NCBI GenBank assembly: GCA_958407555.1
Contig: CATYJC010000048.1
Coordinates: forward strand, 1 to 12,459
Length of the DNA stretch: 12,459 bases
Direction of reading: 5' to 3'
DNA from: an uncultured Collinsella sp.
Lineage (GTDB): Bacteria; Actinomycetota; Coriobacteriia; Coriobacteriales; Coriobacteriaceae
Positions 1 through 8,317 of the stretch are shown here, piece after piece. A program made the translations under genes and the position numbers. How positions within the stretch are numbered: position 1 is the stretch's first letter; every line of letters begins with the position of its first letter. A model generated the notes under the pieces. The model did not search any database, was not told the DNA's origin, and was given only the letters and a program-made list of their open reading frames with translations.

Positions 1-22
1 GGCATCGACCTGCGCCGATGCC
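1..22 (-). terminator. Hairpin at window edge, possible terminator of the 25-codon ORF
   Basis: A perfect 7-bp stem (GGCATCG at 1-7, CGATGCC at 16-22) encloses an 8-nt loop. It lies 24 bp beyond the stop of the minus-strand ORF at 47-124, where a terminator would be expected. The window ends here, so a following T-run cannot be checked. It could also belong to a neighbouring gene outside the window. Confidence 0.4.
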
Positions 23-46
23 CCTAAAGTAGACACACATTTTGTC

Positions 47-124
47 CTATAAGCCGACTTCGAACTCGGAAGCCGCAGTCGTCTGCTTATCCGAACCACC
101 CATTAGGCGAGAAAAGAAACCCAT
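47..124 (-). CDS. Small ORF, 25 residues, unknown function
   Basis: The ORF begins MGFFSRLMGG and ends in an acidic stretch, SEFEVGL. I do not recognise it. Support for translation is a GAAGGG ribosome binding site (135-140) 10 nt before the ATG, a TATAAT promoter upstream (262-289) and a hairpin after the stop. An in-frame ATG six codons further upstream would give 31 residues but has a weaker ribosome binding site. It has no cysteine, no clear signal peptide and no transmembrane span; the first ten residues are amphipathic. It may be a signalling or leader peptide, or the N-terminal remnant of a broken gene. Coding status is uncertain. Confidence 0.4.
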   Translation of the reverse strand: MGFFSRLMGGSDKQTTAASEFEVGL

Positions 125-150
125 GGTGACATGTCCCTTCATAAATATAG

Positions 151-211
151 CCCAACCAAAATCAATCGAATGCACCCATTGAGACACACCCGTTCTAAGA
201 CTTTGGTTAGG
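151..211 (-). other. Structured 5' leader before the 25-codon ORF
   Basis: On the minus strand CCTAACCAAA (211-202) can pair with TTTGGTTGGG (160-151), giving 10 pairs with one G-U and a 41-nt interior. A second inverted repeat (253-259 with 212-218, enclosing the small hairpin CCGAG/CTCGG at 219-232) lies next to it. That second repeat straddles the predicted transcription start, so only part of it would be in RNA. I could not match this leader to a known riboswitch family. Confidence 0.35.
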
Positions 212-261
212 CCCACGTCCGAGGGGACTCGGTAACCTTCCGCATTTCTTTTACGTGGGTT

Positions 262-289
262 ATTATAGACAAGCCCAAAGCCGGAACAA
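262..289 (-). promoter_or_regulatory. Sigma-70 type promoter for the 25-codon ORF
   Basis: Read on the minus strand: -35 TTGTTC (289-284), 16-bp spacer, -10 TATAAT (267-262). Transcription would start near 256 and give a leader of about 130 nt before the ATG at 124. Confidence 0.55.
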
Positions 290-301
290 TCATTATGACC
301 G

Positions 302-335
302 GCGAACGGTATTTTTTCTCCGATAAACGGTATTT
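302..335 (-). promoter_or_regulatory. Pair of direct repeats resembling a LytTR response-regulator site
   Basis: The 10-mer AAATACCGTT (minus strand) occurs twice, at 335-326 and 314-305, 21 bp apart or two helical turns. Within them, ACCGTTTAT (331-323) fits the LytTR 9-bp consensus [TA][AC][CA]GTTN[AG][TG] fully. ACCGTTCGC (310-302) fits at 8 of 9 positions. The 9-mers are 12 bp apart and end 12 bp before the -35 box, the arrangement known for AgrA/ComE-type activators. No LytTR gene lies in the window, so the regulator is inferred. Confidence 0.45.
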
Positions 336-390
336 AAGCGGCACTTAGGGACGTTCCTTTTCTGCCGGCACTCGGGAGCACTCCTCACTC

Positions 391-455
391 TGGTGCATTG
401 GGGACAGGTTTGTTTGCACCAGGTTGGTGCAGATTAACCTGCCCCCATTGCGCCA
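391..455. repeat. REPIN-like inverted pair of 31-bp repeats
   Basis: Two 31-bp arms (391-421 and 425-455) form an imperfect inverted repeat (25 of 31 positions match) around a 3-nt centre. Each arm is itself bounded by TGGTGCA/TGGCGCA and TGCACCA and contains a TGGGGRCAGGTT core. It begins 13 bp past the stop codon of the EFR1 gene, so it may also serve as that gene's terminator. The layout is that of two REP units in opposite orientation. A third, shorter unit lies at 1314-1340. No transposase is present in the window. Confidence 0.6.
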
Positions 456-467
456 ATTTCGTATGCG

Positions 468-1229
468 CTAGATGAAGAGCTCGCATTCCTTCCGCACGAC
501 GCAAACCTTGCTCAGCATCTGGGAAACAGCGGATAGTTTGCTGGAATCAAGCTTGCGAGCACCTCGCGGACATACGGCGATGCAGCGCATGCAGGAGATG
601 CACGCCTCGCCAGCTGCTCGTTTGGGGTCACCCTTGTCGATAGCACAAACGGGGCACGCCGCGGCGCATGCACCGCAGGAGACACAATCCCCTGTTGCCT
701 CGGGTGCCATGCGGTGACCTCTGGCTTGTTTATAAGGACGATTGCCGGGGATAGAGGGCTCGGACGCATCCTCAGCCAACAGCTTTTGCTGAATTTGCTG
801 CGCAAACTCTGCGAGCTGCGCCGCATCCTGCGCATCCGGACGACCGGCAGCAAACTGTCGTGCAATGGAATGTTCTGCAATGGCTGCAACTGCCGCGATC
901 ACCCGGAATCCCGCATGCTTCGCAACGTCCTCCAGCTCTACGAGCGTGTCCTCAAACGCGCGGTTTCCGTATACGCAAACCAAAACAGCCCGAGCCCCGT
1001 TGCCGCGCACCATGCCCAACCGGTCAGCCACCACAGCCGGGATTCTACCGGCATACGCCGGCACAGAGATTACGGCCACGTCGTCCTCGGTCATCGAGAC
1101 AGCGCTGAAATCTAGCCCGCTAACGGTCAGATCGACGGTAACGGTATTCTTGTCCAGTGCCCCGGCCACAAGGCCAGACACCTTCTGCGTTCCACCCGTC
1201 GGACTAAACACAATTTCGAATACGCTCAT
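468..1229 (-). CDS. EFR1-family flavodoxin/4Fe-4S ferredoxin protein
   Basis: This 253-residue protein fuses a flavodoxin-like N-terminal half to a double-cluster ferredoxin end. SPTGGTQK (residues 9-16) matches the FMN phosphate-binding loop, and VPAYAGRIP (57-65) is typical of this family. The C-terminal part has two 4Fe-4S motifs, Cys182-185-188-192 and Cys210-213-216-220, each followed by proline. The family is named for this fusion; it is presumed to move electrons in the cytoplasm of anaerobes, but substrates are mostly unknown. The ATG follows a strong GGGGGAGGG ribosome binding site. No partner gene is adjacent; the nearest gene on this strand is over 600 bp upstream, so it is probably monocistronic. 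REP-type repeats lie on both sides. Confidence 0.85.
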   Translation of the reverse strand: MSVFEIVFSPTGGTQKVSGLVAGALDKNTVTVDLTVSGLDFSAVSMTEDDVAVISVPAYAGRIPAVVADRLGMVRGNGARAVLVCVYGNRAFEDTLVELEDVAKHAGFRVIAAVAAIAEHSIARQFAAGRPDAQDAAQLAEFAQQIQQKLLAEDASEPSIPGNRPYKQARGHRMAPEATGDCVSCGACAAACPVCAIDKGDPKRAAGEACISCMRCIAVCPRGARKLDSSKLSAVSQMLSKVCVVRKECELFI

Positions 1230-1313
1230 CGAGACACCCTCCCCCTACGTCTGGCAACGCGTCAAGCCGTTTTCACATCCAGCCAGAGTATACGGCACGT
1301 GGGATCCCCATTT

Positions 1314-1340
1314 TGGTGCATCAAGCACCCCAATGCACCA
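1314..1340 (-). repeat. Single REP-type unit upstream of the EFR1 gene
   Basis: On the minus strand this 27-bp unit starts TGGTGCATTGGGG and ends TGCACCA, the same ends as the 31-bp arm at 391-421 but with a 7-nt middle instead of 11. It also forms a perfect 9-bp hairpin, TTGGTGCAT (1313-1321) with ATGCACCAA (1333-1341). It lies 84 bp upstream of the EFR1 start codon, so it could overlap that gene's promoter region. Confidence 0.5.
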
Positions 1341-1341
1341 A

Positions 1342-1788
1342 CCCTACGCTGTCTGCCTCTTCGTTTTGTATAAATTACGGTACAGATTGTATATATTTAC
1401 GGGATACCGCCGTGTTCTCCCGAGGTACCCCATCCTGGCCCGTGCAAAAAACGGAGTATTCTGCAACGTGACCGCGCCAGCAATACCCCGAGCGGGCAAA
1501 CCTTTAGGGCGCTGCGTCATTTTGGGTTCCGACATGGCGAGAATGACGCGCCCCTGCTCCGGAAAACGACGAAATCTGACTCAGAACGCTCGCTAGGGAT
1601 ATCCGAAAGCCACCGTTGGCGACGTCAAATCATATGCAGACAACTCGAACTGCAGAATACTCCAAAAAATGCACGGCGCACCCCATGGGACCCATTGCCG
1701 CATGGTAGGAAACAGGCCCACGGCATCCTCTAGATGCATTCCCGAGGAAATCACATTTGAACTAGCGATCGGATACGGCAAACAAAAA
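1342..1788. other. Intergenic region without a convincing gene
   Basis: About 450 bp. Short ORFs of 62-63 codons on the minus strand (1344-1535, 1593-1781) lack good ribosome binding sites, and one starts with TTG inside the helicase terminator. What is visible is structural: a 25-bp inverted repeat pair (1440-1464 and 1652-1676), a hairpin of GCGTCATT (1514-1521) with AATGACGC (1542-1549), and an AT-rich patch near 1380-1400. I see no tRNA. Confidence 0.5.
1440..1676. repeat. Segment bounded by 25-bp inverted repeats (MITE-like?)
   Basis: GCAGAATACTCC-N7-GCACGG occurs on the plus strand at 1652-1676 and on the minus strand at 1464-1440, so the copies face each other across 187 bp. Outside the N7 the two are identical; the N7 is GTTTTTT in one and AAAAAAT in the other. 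A hairpin sits between them. This could be a small non-autonomous element or two separate insertions of one dispersed repeat. No target-site duplication was identified. Confidence 0.4.
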
Positions 1789-1816
1789 GGGCCCCGAGCG
1801 TAGTTGCTCGGGGCCC
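1779..1816 (-). terminator. Rho-independent terminator of the helicase gene
   Basis: A perfect 11-bp stem, GGGCCCCGAGC (1789-1799) with GCTCGGGGCCC (1806-1816), has a 6-nt loop. On the minus strand it is followed by TTTTTGTTT. It lies 35 bp past the helicase stop codon. Confidence 0.9.
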
Positions 1817-1850
1817 TTGGTTCACCTCGCTCTAGCGGGCGATGCGTATG

Positions 1851-4109
<2,259 letters not shown>

Positions 4110-4380
4110 ATGTTGTTGTTCCTTATCTGCACGCGCAATGGGCACGGCATGCGGCCGCGCGGGCGTGCTTGGTAGTGCGCTAATACATACAAAAACAGGT
4201 GCGCACAGAGAGGACGTTGCTCAGCACGCTGGCGATCGCTTTGGCAGCCCTATCACGCGCCGTCCAGACGCAGCAGCTCTAAGCGATGGAGCAGATTCGC
4301 CGCCGGTTAGTATACCCGTGCTTCGCATGCCCCCACGTAAACCACAGATGACGAGGCGGACGAGGTGGGCCCGGCTGATT
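4110..4380 (-). promoter_or_regulatory. Helicase upstream region with candidate -10 box
   Basis: A TATACT sequence on the minus strand (4314-4309) is a candidate -10 box, with no good -35 partner. If used, it would give a 5' leader of about 195 nt, as is common for cold-induced RNA helicases. The region also holds the 8-bp palindrome GCGATCGC near 4232. I see no gene here. Confidence 0.3.
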
Positions 4381-4518
4381 GTCTCAATCTGTAACATCTA
4401 CAGGGCGAATCTTCCTCTACGTGTTACAGATCGAGACAAACGGTCGACACGGCTCACAAACGTCTCAATCTGTAACAGTTAACGAGTAAAATCGGCCCTA
4501 ATTGTTATAGATCAAGAC
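4381..4518. repeat. 57-bp palindromic repeat, cluster A (2 units)
   Basis: Units lie at 4381-4437 and 4462-4518, 24 bp apart. Each has a left arm close to GTCTCGATCTGTAACA, a 25-bp interior and a right arm close to TGTTACAGATCGAGAC. Unit 1 differs from perfect palindromy at one arm position (left arm A6). Unit 2 differs at three (left A6, right T6 and A12). The cluster lies between the divergent helicase and FHA genes, outside both predicted promoters. Confidence 0.9.
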
Positions 4519-4697
4519 AGAGGGGGATTTCCGTCCAGTCCAAACCAAATCTCTCAGTCTTCCTGCAATTTCGAACATGTGGCCTATAATGTTGCTTTAG
4601 TTACGCTATATATTGCGCAGCCATTTAATACGTCGCCCACCGGGGGCCATTAATTCCTATCGCCATATTGGCTAGGAAGCAATCAAAGGAGGTATCC
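4519..4697 (+). promoter_or_regulatory. Promoter region of the FHA gene
   Basis: TATAAT at 4585-4590 is a perfect -10 box; CTGCAA (4563-4568), 16 bp upstream, is a weak -35. Transcription from about 4597 would give a leader of about 100 nt. A second AT-rich patch (TATATAT near 4608) lies downstream. Confidence 0.5.
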
Positions 4698-5660
4698 GTG
4701 GCAGCAGAGACGCCTTGCTCGGTCCTCTATAACGATATTCGCTCGTTCGGCGGTCTTAAACATCTCGAGATCGCCCGAATGCTCATCAATGGAAACTCTT
4801 ATCTCGGCAGTACCCTGCTCGAGAAATGCTCTTCCAACCGCTCGTATCTCACCCGTTACATCGTCCATCGCAAGCCTGACCAGTGCGCGCCCTCCATCTA
4901 CAGCGACTTTACCGTCACCACGCTCAACCTTTCCTCGGCAATCTGCAGCAAGCTCGGCGGCGGCGAGTCCGCCTATCGGGCAATCGCCGAGCACTATCGC
5001 GGTCCGGCCGCCAACGAAATGATGTCGGCTCTCGCCAGCTACAAGCTGGACAGCCGCCTATATGCAAATGCCCTCAATCGCATCGACAACTTTGACGGCA
5101 ATGCCGTGCGCGAGAAAAGCACGCTTTACCTTATGCTCTTTGTGGCAACGGGGGCGCTCGCCGATCCCGTTCAGGGCGTGGCCACCGTCGAGCGCTTTTG
5201 CGACAGCAAGACGGGCGAGCACTTTGGCACCACCGAAACTACCGTCGGACGTGGCTTTATGAGCAGCCTGGAGCAGCCGCGCACCGTCGCCCCCAACCTC
5301 GGTCTGCTCAGAACCCATGCCGACAACTGCGCCGGCATGCAAATCCATCCCCTCACACGCGATCCGCGCGGCACCGTGATTGGTTCTTTGCCCAAAACCT
5401 CGCCCAGCATCACCGATGTGGGCGCCGACGCATCGCGCGAGCATCTTCGCATTTGGCTTGAGGGTGAGCACTGGTACGCCCAGGGCCTTGGGTCGACCAA
5501 CGGCACAGTGCTCGAATCGGGCGCGGGTGACGGCGATATTGTGATTGAGCCGCCGCGCGACCAACGCGAGCCTGGCAAGATCTATCCCCCAGTGGAAATC
5601 GAAAACAGCGACAGGCTCCATCTGGGTCTCTACACGACATTCCTTGTCATTGTGGACTAG
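4698..5660 (+). CDS. FHA-domain protein, 320 residues
   Basis: The last third (about 215-320) is a forkhead-associated domain, which binds phosphothreonine peptides: RGTVIGSLP (224-232), SREH (246-249) and GSTNGT (265-270) match its conserved strands and loops. The first 200 residues are mostly helical, contain several cysteines and match nothing I recognise. There is no signal peptide or membrane span, so it is cytoplasmic. I start at GTG 4698 because a near-perfect AAAGGAGG lies 5 nt before it; an in-frame TTG at 4668 lacks such a site. The neighbouring membrane Ser/Thr kinase (from 5832, same strand) is the obvious partner: it may phosphorylate this protein or a protein that it binds. The 171-bp gap holds a possible terminator, so co-transcription is not assured. 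Confidence 0.8.
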   Translation: MAAETPCSVLYNDIRSFGGLKHLEIARMLINGNSYLGSTLLEKCSSNRSYLTRYIVHRKPDQCAPSIYSDFTVTTLNLSSAICSKLGGGESAYRAIAEHYRGPAANEMMSALASYKLDSRLYANALNRIDNFDGNAVREKSTLYLMLFVATGALADPVQGVATVERFCDSKTGEHFGTTETTVGRGFMSSLEQPRTVAPNLGLLRTHADNCAGMQIHPLTRDPRGTVIGSLPKTSPSITDVGADASREHLRIWLEGEHWYAQGLGSTNGTVLESGAGDGDIVIEPPRDQREPGKIYPPVEIENSDRLHLGLYTTFLVIVD

Positions 5661-5663
5661 CGC

Positions 5664-5705
5664 GGACGGCGATCGGAAGACGGTCGCCGTCCGTCTTTCG
5701 TCTTC
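5664..5705 (+). terminator. Possible terminator after the FHA gene
   Basis: GGACGGCGA (5664-5672) pairs perfectly with TCGCCGTCC (5684-5692) around an 11-nt loop. It is followed by a T-rich but interrupted stretch (GTCTTTCGTCTTC), so termination may be partial, allowing read-through into the kinase gene. Confidence 0.6.
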
Positions 5706-5738
5706 TACCTTCTGCGTCGTAAACGACAATGCTCAGCG

Positions 5739-5799
5739 GTATACGTGGGCAGTGCGGCTATCATGGTACTTTACCGATATCCGCACTGCTCGCGTATAC
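5739..5799 (+). repeat. 61-bp imperfect palindrome in the kinase upstream region
   Basis: Arms 5739-5757 and 5781-5799 (19 bp each) match at 17 of 19 positions around a 23-bp centre. The right arm ends 32 bp before the kinase ATG. The geometry is like the 57-bp units but the sequence differs. It may be an RNA stem-loop controlling translation, an operator, or another dispersed repeat. Confidence 0.6.
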
Positions 5800-5831
5800 G
5801 TGCGGCAACCCATGCCAGACAAAGGAACGCC

Positions 5832-7916
5832 ATGGATACTACCGATAGCGCCTATGGCGACAAACTCATCCGTCTCGATACGTTCGATACCGCCGTGGCG
5901 GTCGACCCCAGCGCCGAGGATGATGCCAAGCGCCGGTTTATGACGCTTATTCTTCAAACGGTGCACCGCGGCGCCGGCAGCATCGGGCACGTGCTGCGTG
6001 CGACCAACACGAGCGGCGAGGTCTTTGCCGTCAAGCTACTCAAAGACAACGCCATCCTTTCCGGCCAAGCCCCCGACCGCTCCGCCGAGCAATCGGCAGC
6101 GCACCTGGCCAACACCGCCGCGCTGTTCGAGGAGTACCGTCATCTGTGTACCGTCTCGCACCTGCGCGGATTTCCGCGCGTCTATGGCTACGGCTCGTGC
6201 GAGGATGACCCGCTCATCCTCATGGAATGGGTCGAGGGCACCTCGCTCAAGCAGGCGCTGCCCTTGCTTCCGCACGACGCCTCGGGCGGGCTAACCACCC
6301 AGATGGTGGCCGCCGTTGGAAACGCCGTGCTTCGCGCACTCCTGATGACCCAGGGACTCGTAAATCCGGTCGTCCATCGCGACCTGTCGCCCGCCAATAT
6401 CATGTTCCGTACCACCAGCCGAACGCTCGAGCAACAGATCGCCAATTGCTCCTTTGACCCCTGCCTCATCGACATGGGCTCCGCGACCATGGCCCTCGGC
6501 GACGACACGATCACCCGGCGCGCCGACATCTGGCGTTTTGCCACGCCTGCATACGCCGCGCCCGAGATGCTCACGCAGGATATCGAAGGCATCGCGGCCC
6601 TTCGCCGCTCGCCCGCGGTCGACGTCTATGCGCTTTCGAGCATTCTGTACCAGCTCTACAGCGGTCGCAAACCGTTCGATGTTGAGTCGACGGGCGCCGC
6701 GGCAACCGGCTCGTTCTACCTCATAAAGACCAAGACCAAGCCGGCACTGCTCGAGCCGCGATGCGATGACGACGAGGCACTCGTCCAGATCATCATGAAA
6801 GGCATCTCAGTCGAGCAGTGCGATCGTCCCACCGAGCAGCAGATGCTCGAGGTGCTCTCGGCATACCTCACCGATGCCGAATCCGAGGGCCGCGAAGGCG
6901 CAGGAGACGAGGCCGCGATTGATATCGATTCTGGCACGCACCTTAAGGTCGACGTCGCCGGCGAGCGCGCACGAGAGATCCTGAATCAGGCTCGCCACGA
7001 TGCCATGACCCGCCGCCGCTTTATTATCGGTGGCGTTGTCGCAGCCGTTGCGGGGCTCGGCGTTATCGGGGCGGCAACCCATGGCTTTGGCATCCCCGAC
7101 TACCTGGACGGCATTCGCGGTTCGCTTGACGACTACACCTGGGATCAGCTGCAGGAGATTTCGCTCAAGATTAAGGCCGCCGAGACCCGTAGCGAGGCAC
7201 GCGAGATTGCCAAGCGCTACCACCTGCTGGATGACAACGGGCATATCCCCTATCCATGCACCAAGCGCGTCACGCTCACCAACGGGTTGCAGGTTGGCGC
7301 GCAGCTCGTGGGTATCCGCCACGACGAGCTTCTAGACGGTACGGGCAAGGCAGGGTTAACGTTTATGTTCGACGCCGGCATTGCCGAACGCGACGCCGCG
7401 GTCCAACCGTTAAGCGCCGGCTGGGCAGATTGCGAGCTGCGGGAATGGCTCGACGGCGACGGCCTTAAGCTGCTGCCCAACGAGTTGCGCGCACTCATCA
7501 AATCTGTCAAAAAGATCTCGAATAACGTTGGCGCCGCCAGAAGCGCATCGTGTCTGAGCGAGTTGCCCGCAACCCTTTGGCTGCCCGCCATGGTCGAGCT
7601 GTGCGGAGTGCAGCCGCCCGATTCGTTTACCGAGGACTTTCACTACCTGGCCGACATCTATAACGGCGAGGGCAAGGAGTACCAACTCTTCCGCGAGCTC
7701 AAGGTGAGTCCGTATACCACGAACGAGATGTTGGTTCGCCAGTGGAAAGGCAAGGACACCTGTTGGTGGGAACGAACGGCGAGTCCTGACACATCGGAGA
7801 GCGAAGGCACACTCTATATGAATCGCGTGGGACGCGACGGCGACGTCTTTACGTACGCAACGCCTGCGGAAAAGCCAAACAGGCGAACCTGTGTGATCCC
7901 CGGATTCTGTATCTAG
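5832..7916 (+). CDS. Membrane Ser/Thr protein kinase with DUF6273-like outer domain
   Basis: This 694-residue protein has a cytoplasmic kinase domain (about 35-345), a linker, one membrane span (about 397-417, after RRRF) and a C-terminal domain presumably outside the cell. Kinase motifs: glycine loop GAGSIG (47-52), AVK with Lys68, Glu100/101 in helix C, HRDLSPAN (182-189) with catalytic Asp184, DMG in place of DFG (214-216), APE (243-245) and Asp264. Catalytic residues are kept, so activity is likely. The outer part (about 505-692) resembles DUF6273, with a CELREWL segment and LWLPAMVELCG; its ligand is unknown. I start at ATG 5832 because AAGGA lies 5 nt before it; the frame could start at GTG 5745 but only inside the upstream palindrome. 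It probably signals to or through the FHA protein just upstream. Confidence 0.85.
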   Translation: MDTTDSAYGDKLIRLDTFDTAVAVDPSAEDDAKRRFMTLILQTVHRGAGSIGHVLRATNTSGEVFAVKLLKDNAILSGQAPDRSAEQSAAHLANTAALFEEYRHLCTVSHLRGFPRVYGYGSCEDDPLILMEWVEGTSLKQALPLLPHDASGGLTTQMVAAVGNAVLRALLMTQGLVNPVVHRDLSPANIMFRTTSRTLEQQIANCSFDPCLIDMGSATMALGDDTITRRADIWRFATPAYAAPEMLTQDIEGIAALRRSPAVDVYALSSILYQLYSGRKPFDVESTGAAATGSFYLIKTKTKPALLEPRCDDDEALVQIIMKGISVEQCDRPTEQQMLEVLSAYLTDAESEGREGAGDEAAIDIDSGTHLKVDVAGERAREILNQARHDAMTRRRFIIGGVVAAVAGLGVIGAATHGFGIPDYLDGIRGSLDDYTWDQLQEISLKIKAAETRSEAREIAKRYHLLDDNGHIPYPCTKRVTLTNGLQVGAQLVGIRHDELLDGTGKAGLTFMFDAGIAERDAAVQPLSAGWADCELREWLDGDGLKLLPNELRALIKSVKKISNNVGAARSASCLSELPATLWLPAMVELCGVQPPDSFTEDFHYLADIYNGEGKEYQLFRELKVSPYTTNEMLVRQWKGKDTCWWERTASPDTSESEGTLYMNRVGRDGDVFTYATPAEKPNRRTCVIPGFCI

Positions 7917-7958
7917 GCGGCGGGAGTCTTGCCGTGACGGGACCCCACCCCGGCAATT
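7917..7958 (+). terminator. Possible terminator after the kinase gene
   Basis: TTGCCG (7929-7934) pairs with CGGCAA (7951-7956), with a GGG/CCC pairing possible inside, then a short TTGT. It lies immediately before the first 57-bp unit of cluster B. There is no long T-run, so the call is tentative. Confidence 0.4.
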
Positions 7959-8176
7959 GTCTCGATTTGTAACACCAGCTCGGCAGATATAGGTCTAGAT
8001 GTTACAGAACGAGACAAACCCCAGCCCCGCGAGACAACATCTCAATCTGTAACAGTAAGGGGTTAAAAACCTCTCTAGATGTTACAAATCAAGACATTTG
8101 AGTTGACCGCGGACGGTCTGTCTTGATCTGTAACAGTTAGAGGTCATATTTGCTGCTAGATGTTACAGATCGAGAC
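7959..8176. repeat. 57-bp palindromic repeat, cluster B (3 units)
   Basis: Units lie at 7959-8015, 8039-8095 and 8120-8176, separated by 23 and 24 bp. All have a 25-bp interior. The last unit is identical at 56 of 57 positions to the unit at 11863-11919, interior included. The cluster lies between the kinase stop and the surface-protein gene. Confidence 0.9.
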
Positions 8177-8317
8177 ATTAGCTTGCCGAGAACTTCGCCT
8201 CATAAATGTGATTCAAGTGTGTCGATATTTCCTTGCCAATGTTGCGCAACAGAAGCCCTTTCGGCGGTCGTAACATACGAATTGTCATAGGTACCCCTTC
8301 AACGATTGGGAGAAGAA
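8177..8317 (+). promoter_or_regulatory. Upstream region of the surface-protein gene
   Basis: This stretch should hold the promoter, but I see no convincing -35/-10 pair. The clearest element is a perfect 12-bp palindrome, TGTTGCGCAACA (8240-8251), 66 bp before the start codon, which could be an operator. GGGAGAAG precedes the ATG at 8318. Confidence 0.35.

Noticed and set aside
125..259. Known riboswitch or SRP RNA
   Set aside because: GCGGAAGG recalls the SRP RNA tip, but the flanking conserved bases are missing. I found no match to TPP, SAM, cobalamin, c-di-GMP or fluoride motifs by eye.
865..1596. 243-codon plus-strand ORF
   Set aside because: It mostly lies opposite the EFR1 gene, has no ribosome binding site or recognisable domain, and crosses the repeat unit at 1314-1340.
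1344..1781. Two short minus-strand ORFs (62 and 63 codons)
   Set aside because: They lack good ribosome binding sites and overlap inverted repeats and the helicase terminator; one starts with TTG inside the terminator region.
4143..4145. Upstream GTG start of the helicase
   Set aside because: There is no ribosome binding site before it, whereas the ATG at 4109 has AAGGA at suitable distance.
7959..8176. Integron attC sites
   Set aside because: The arms contain GTTACAG, which breaks the GTTRRRY core, and no integrase or gene cassettes are present.
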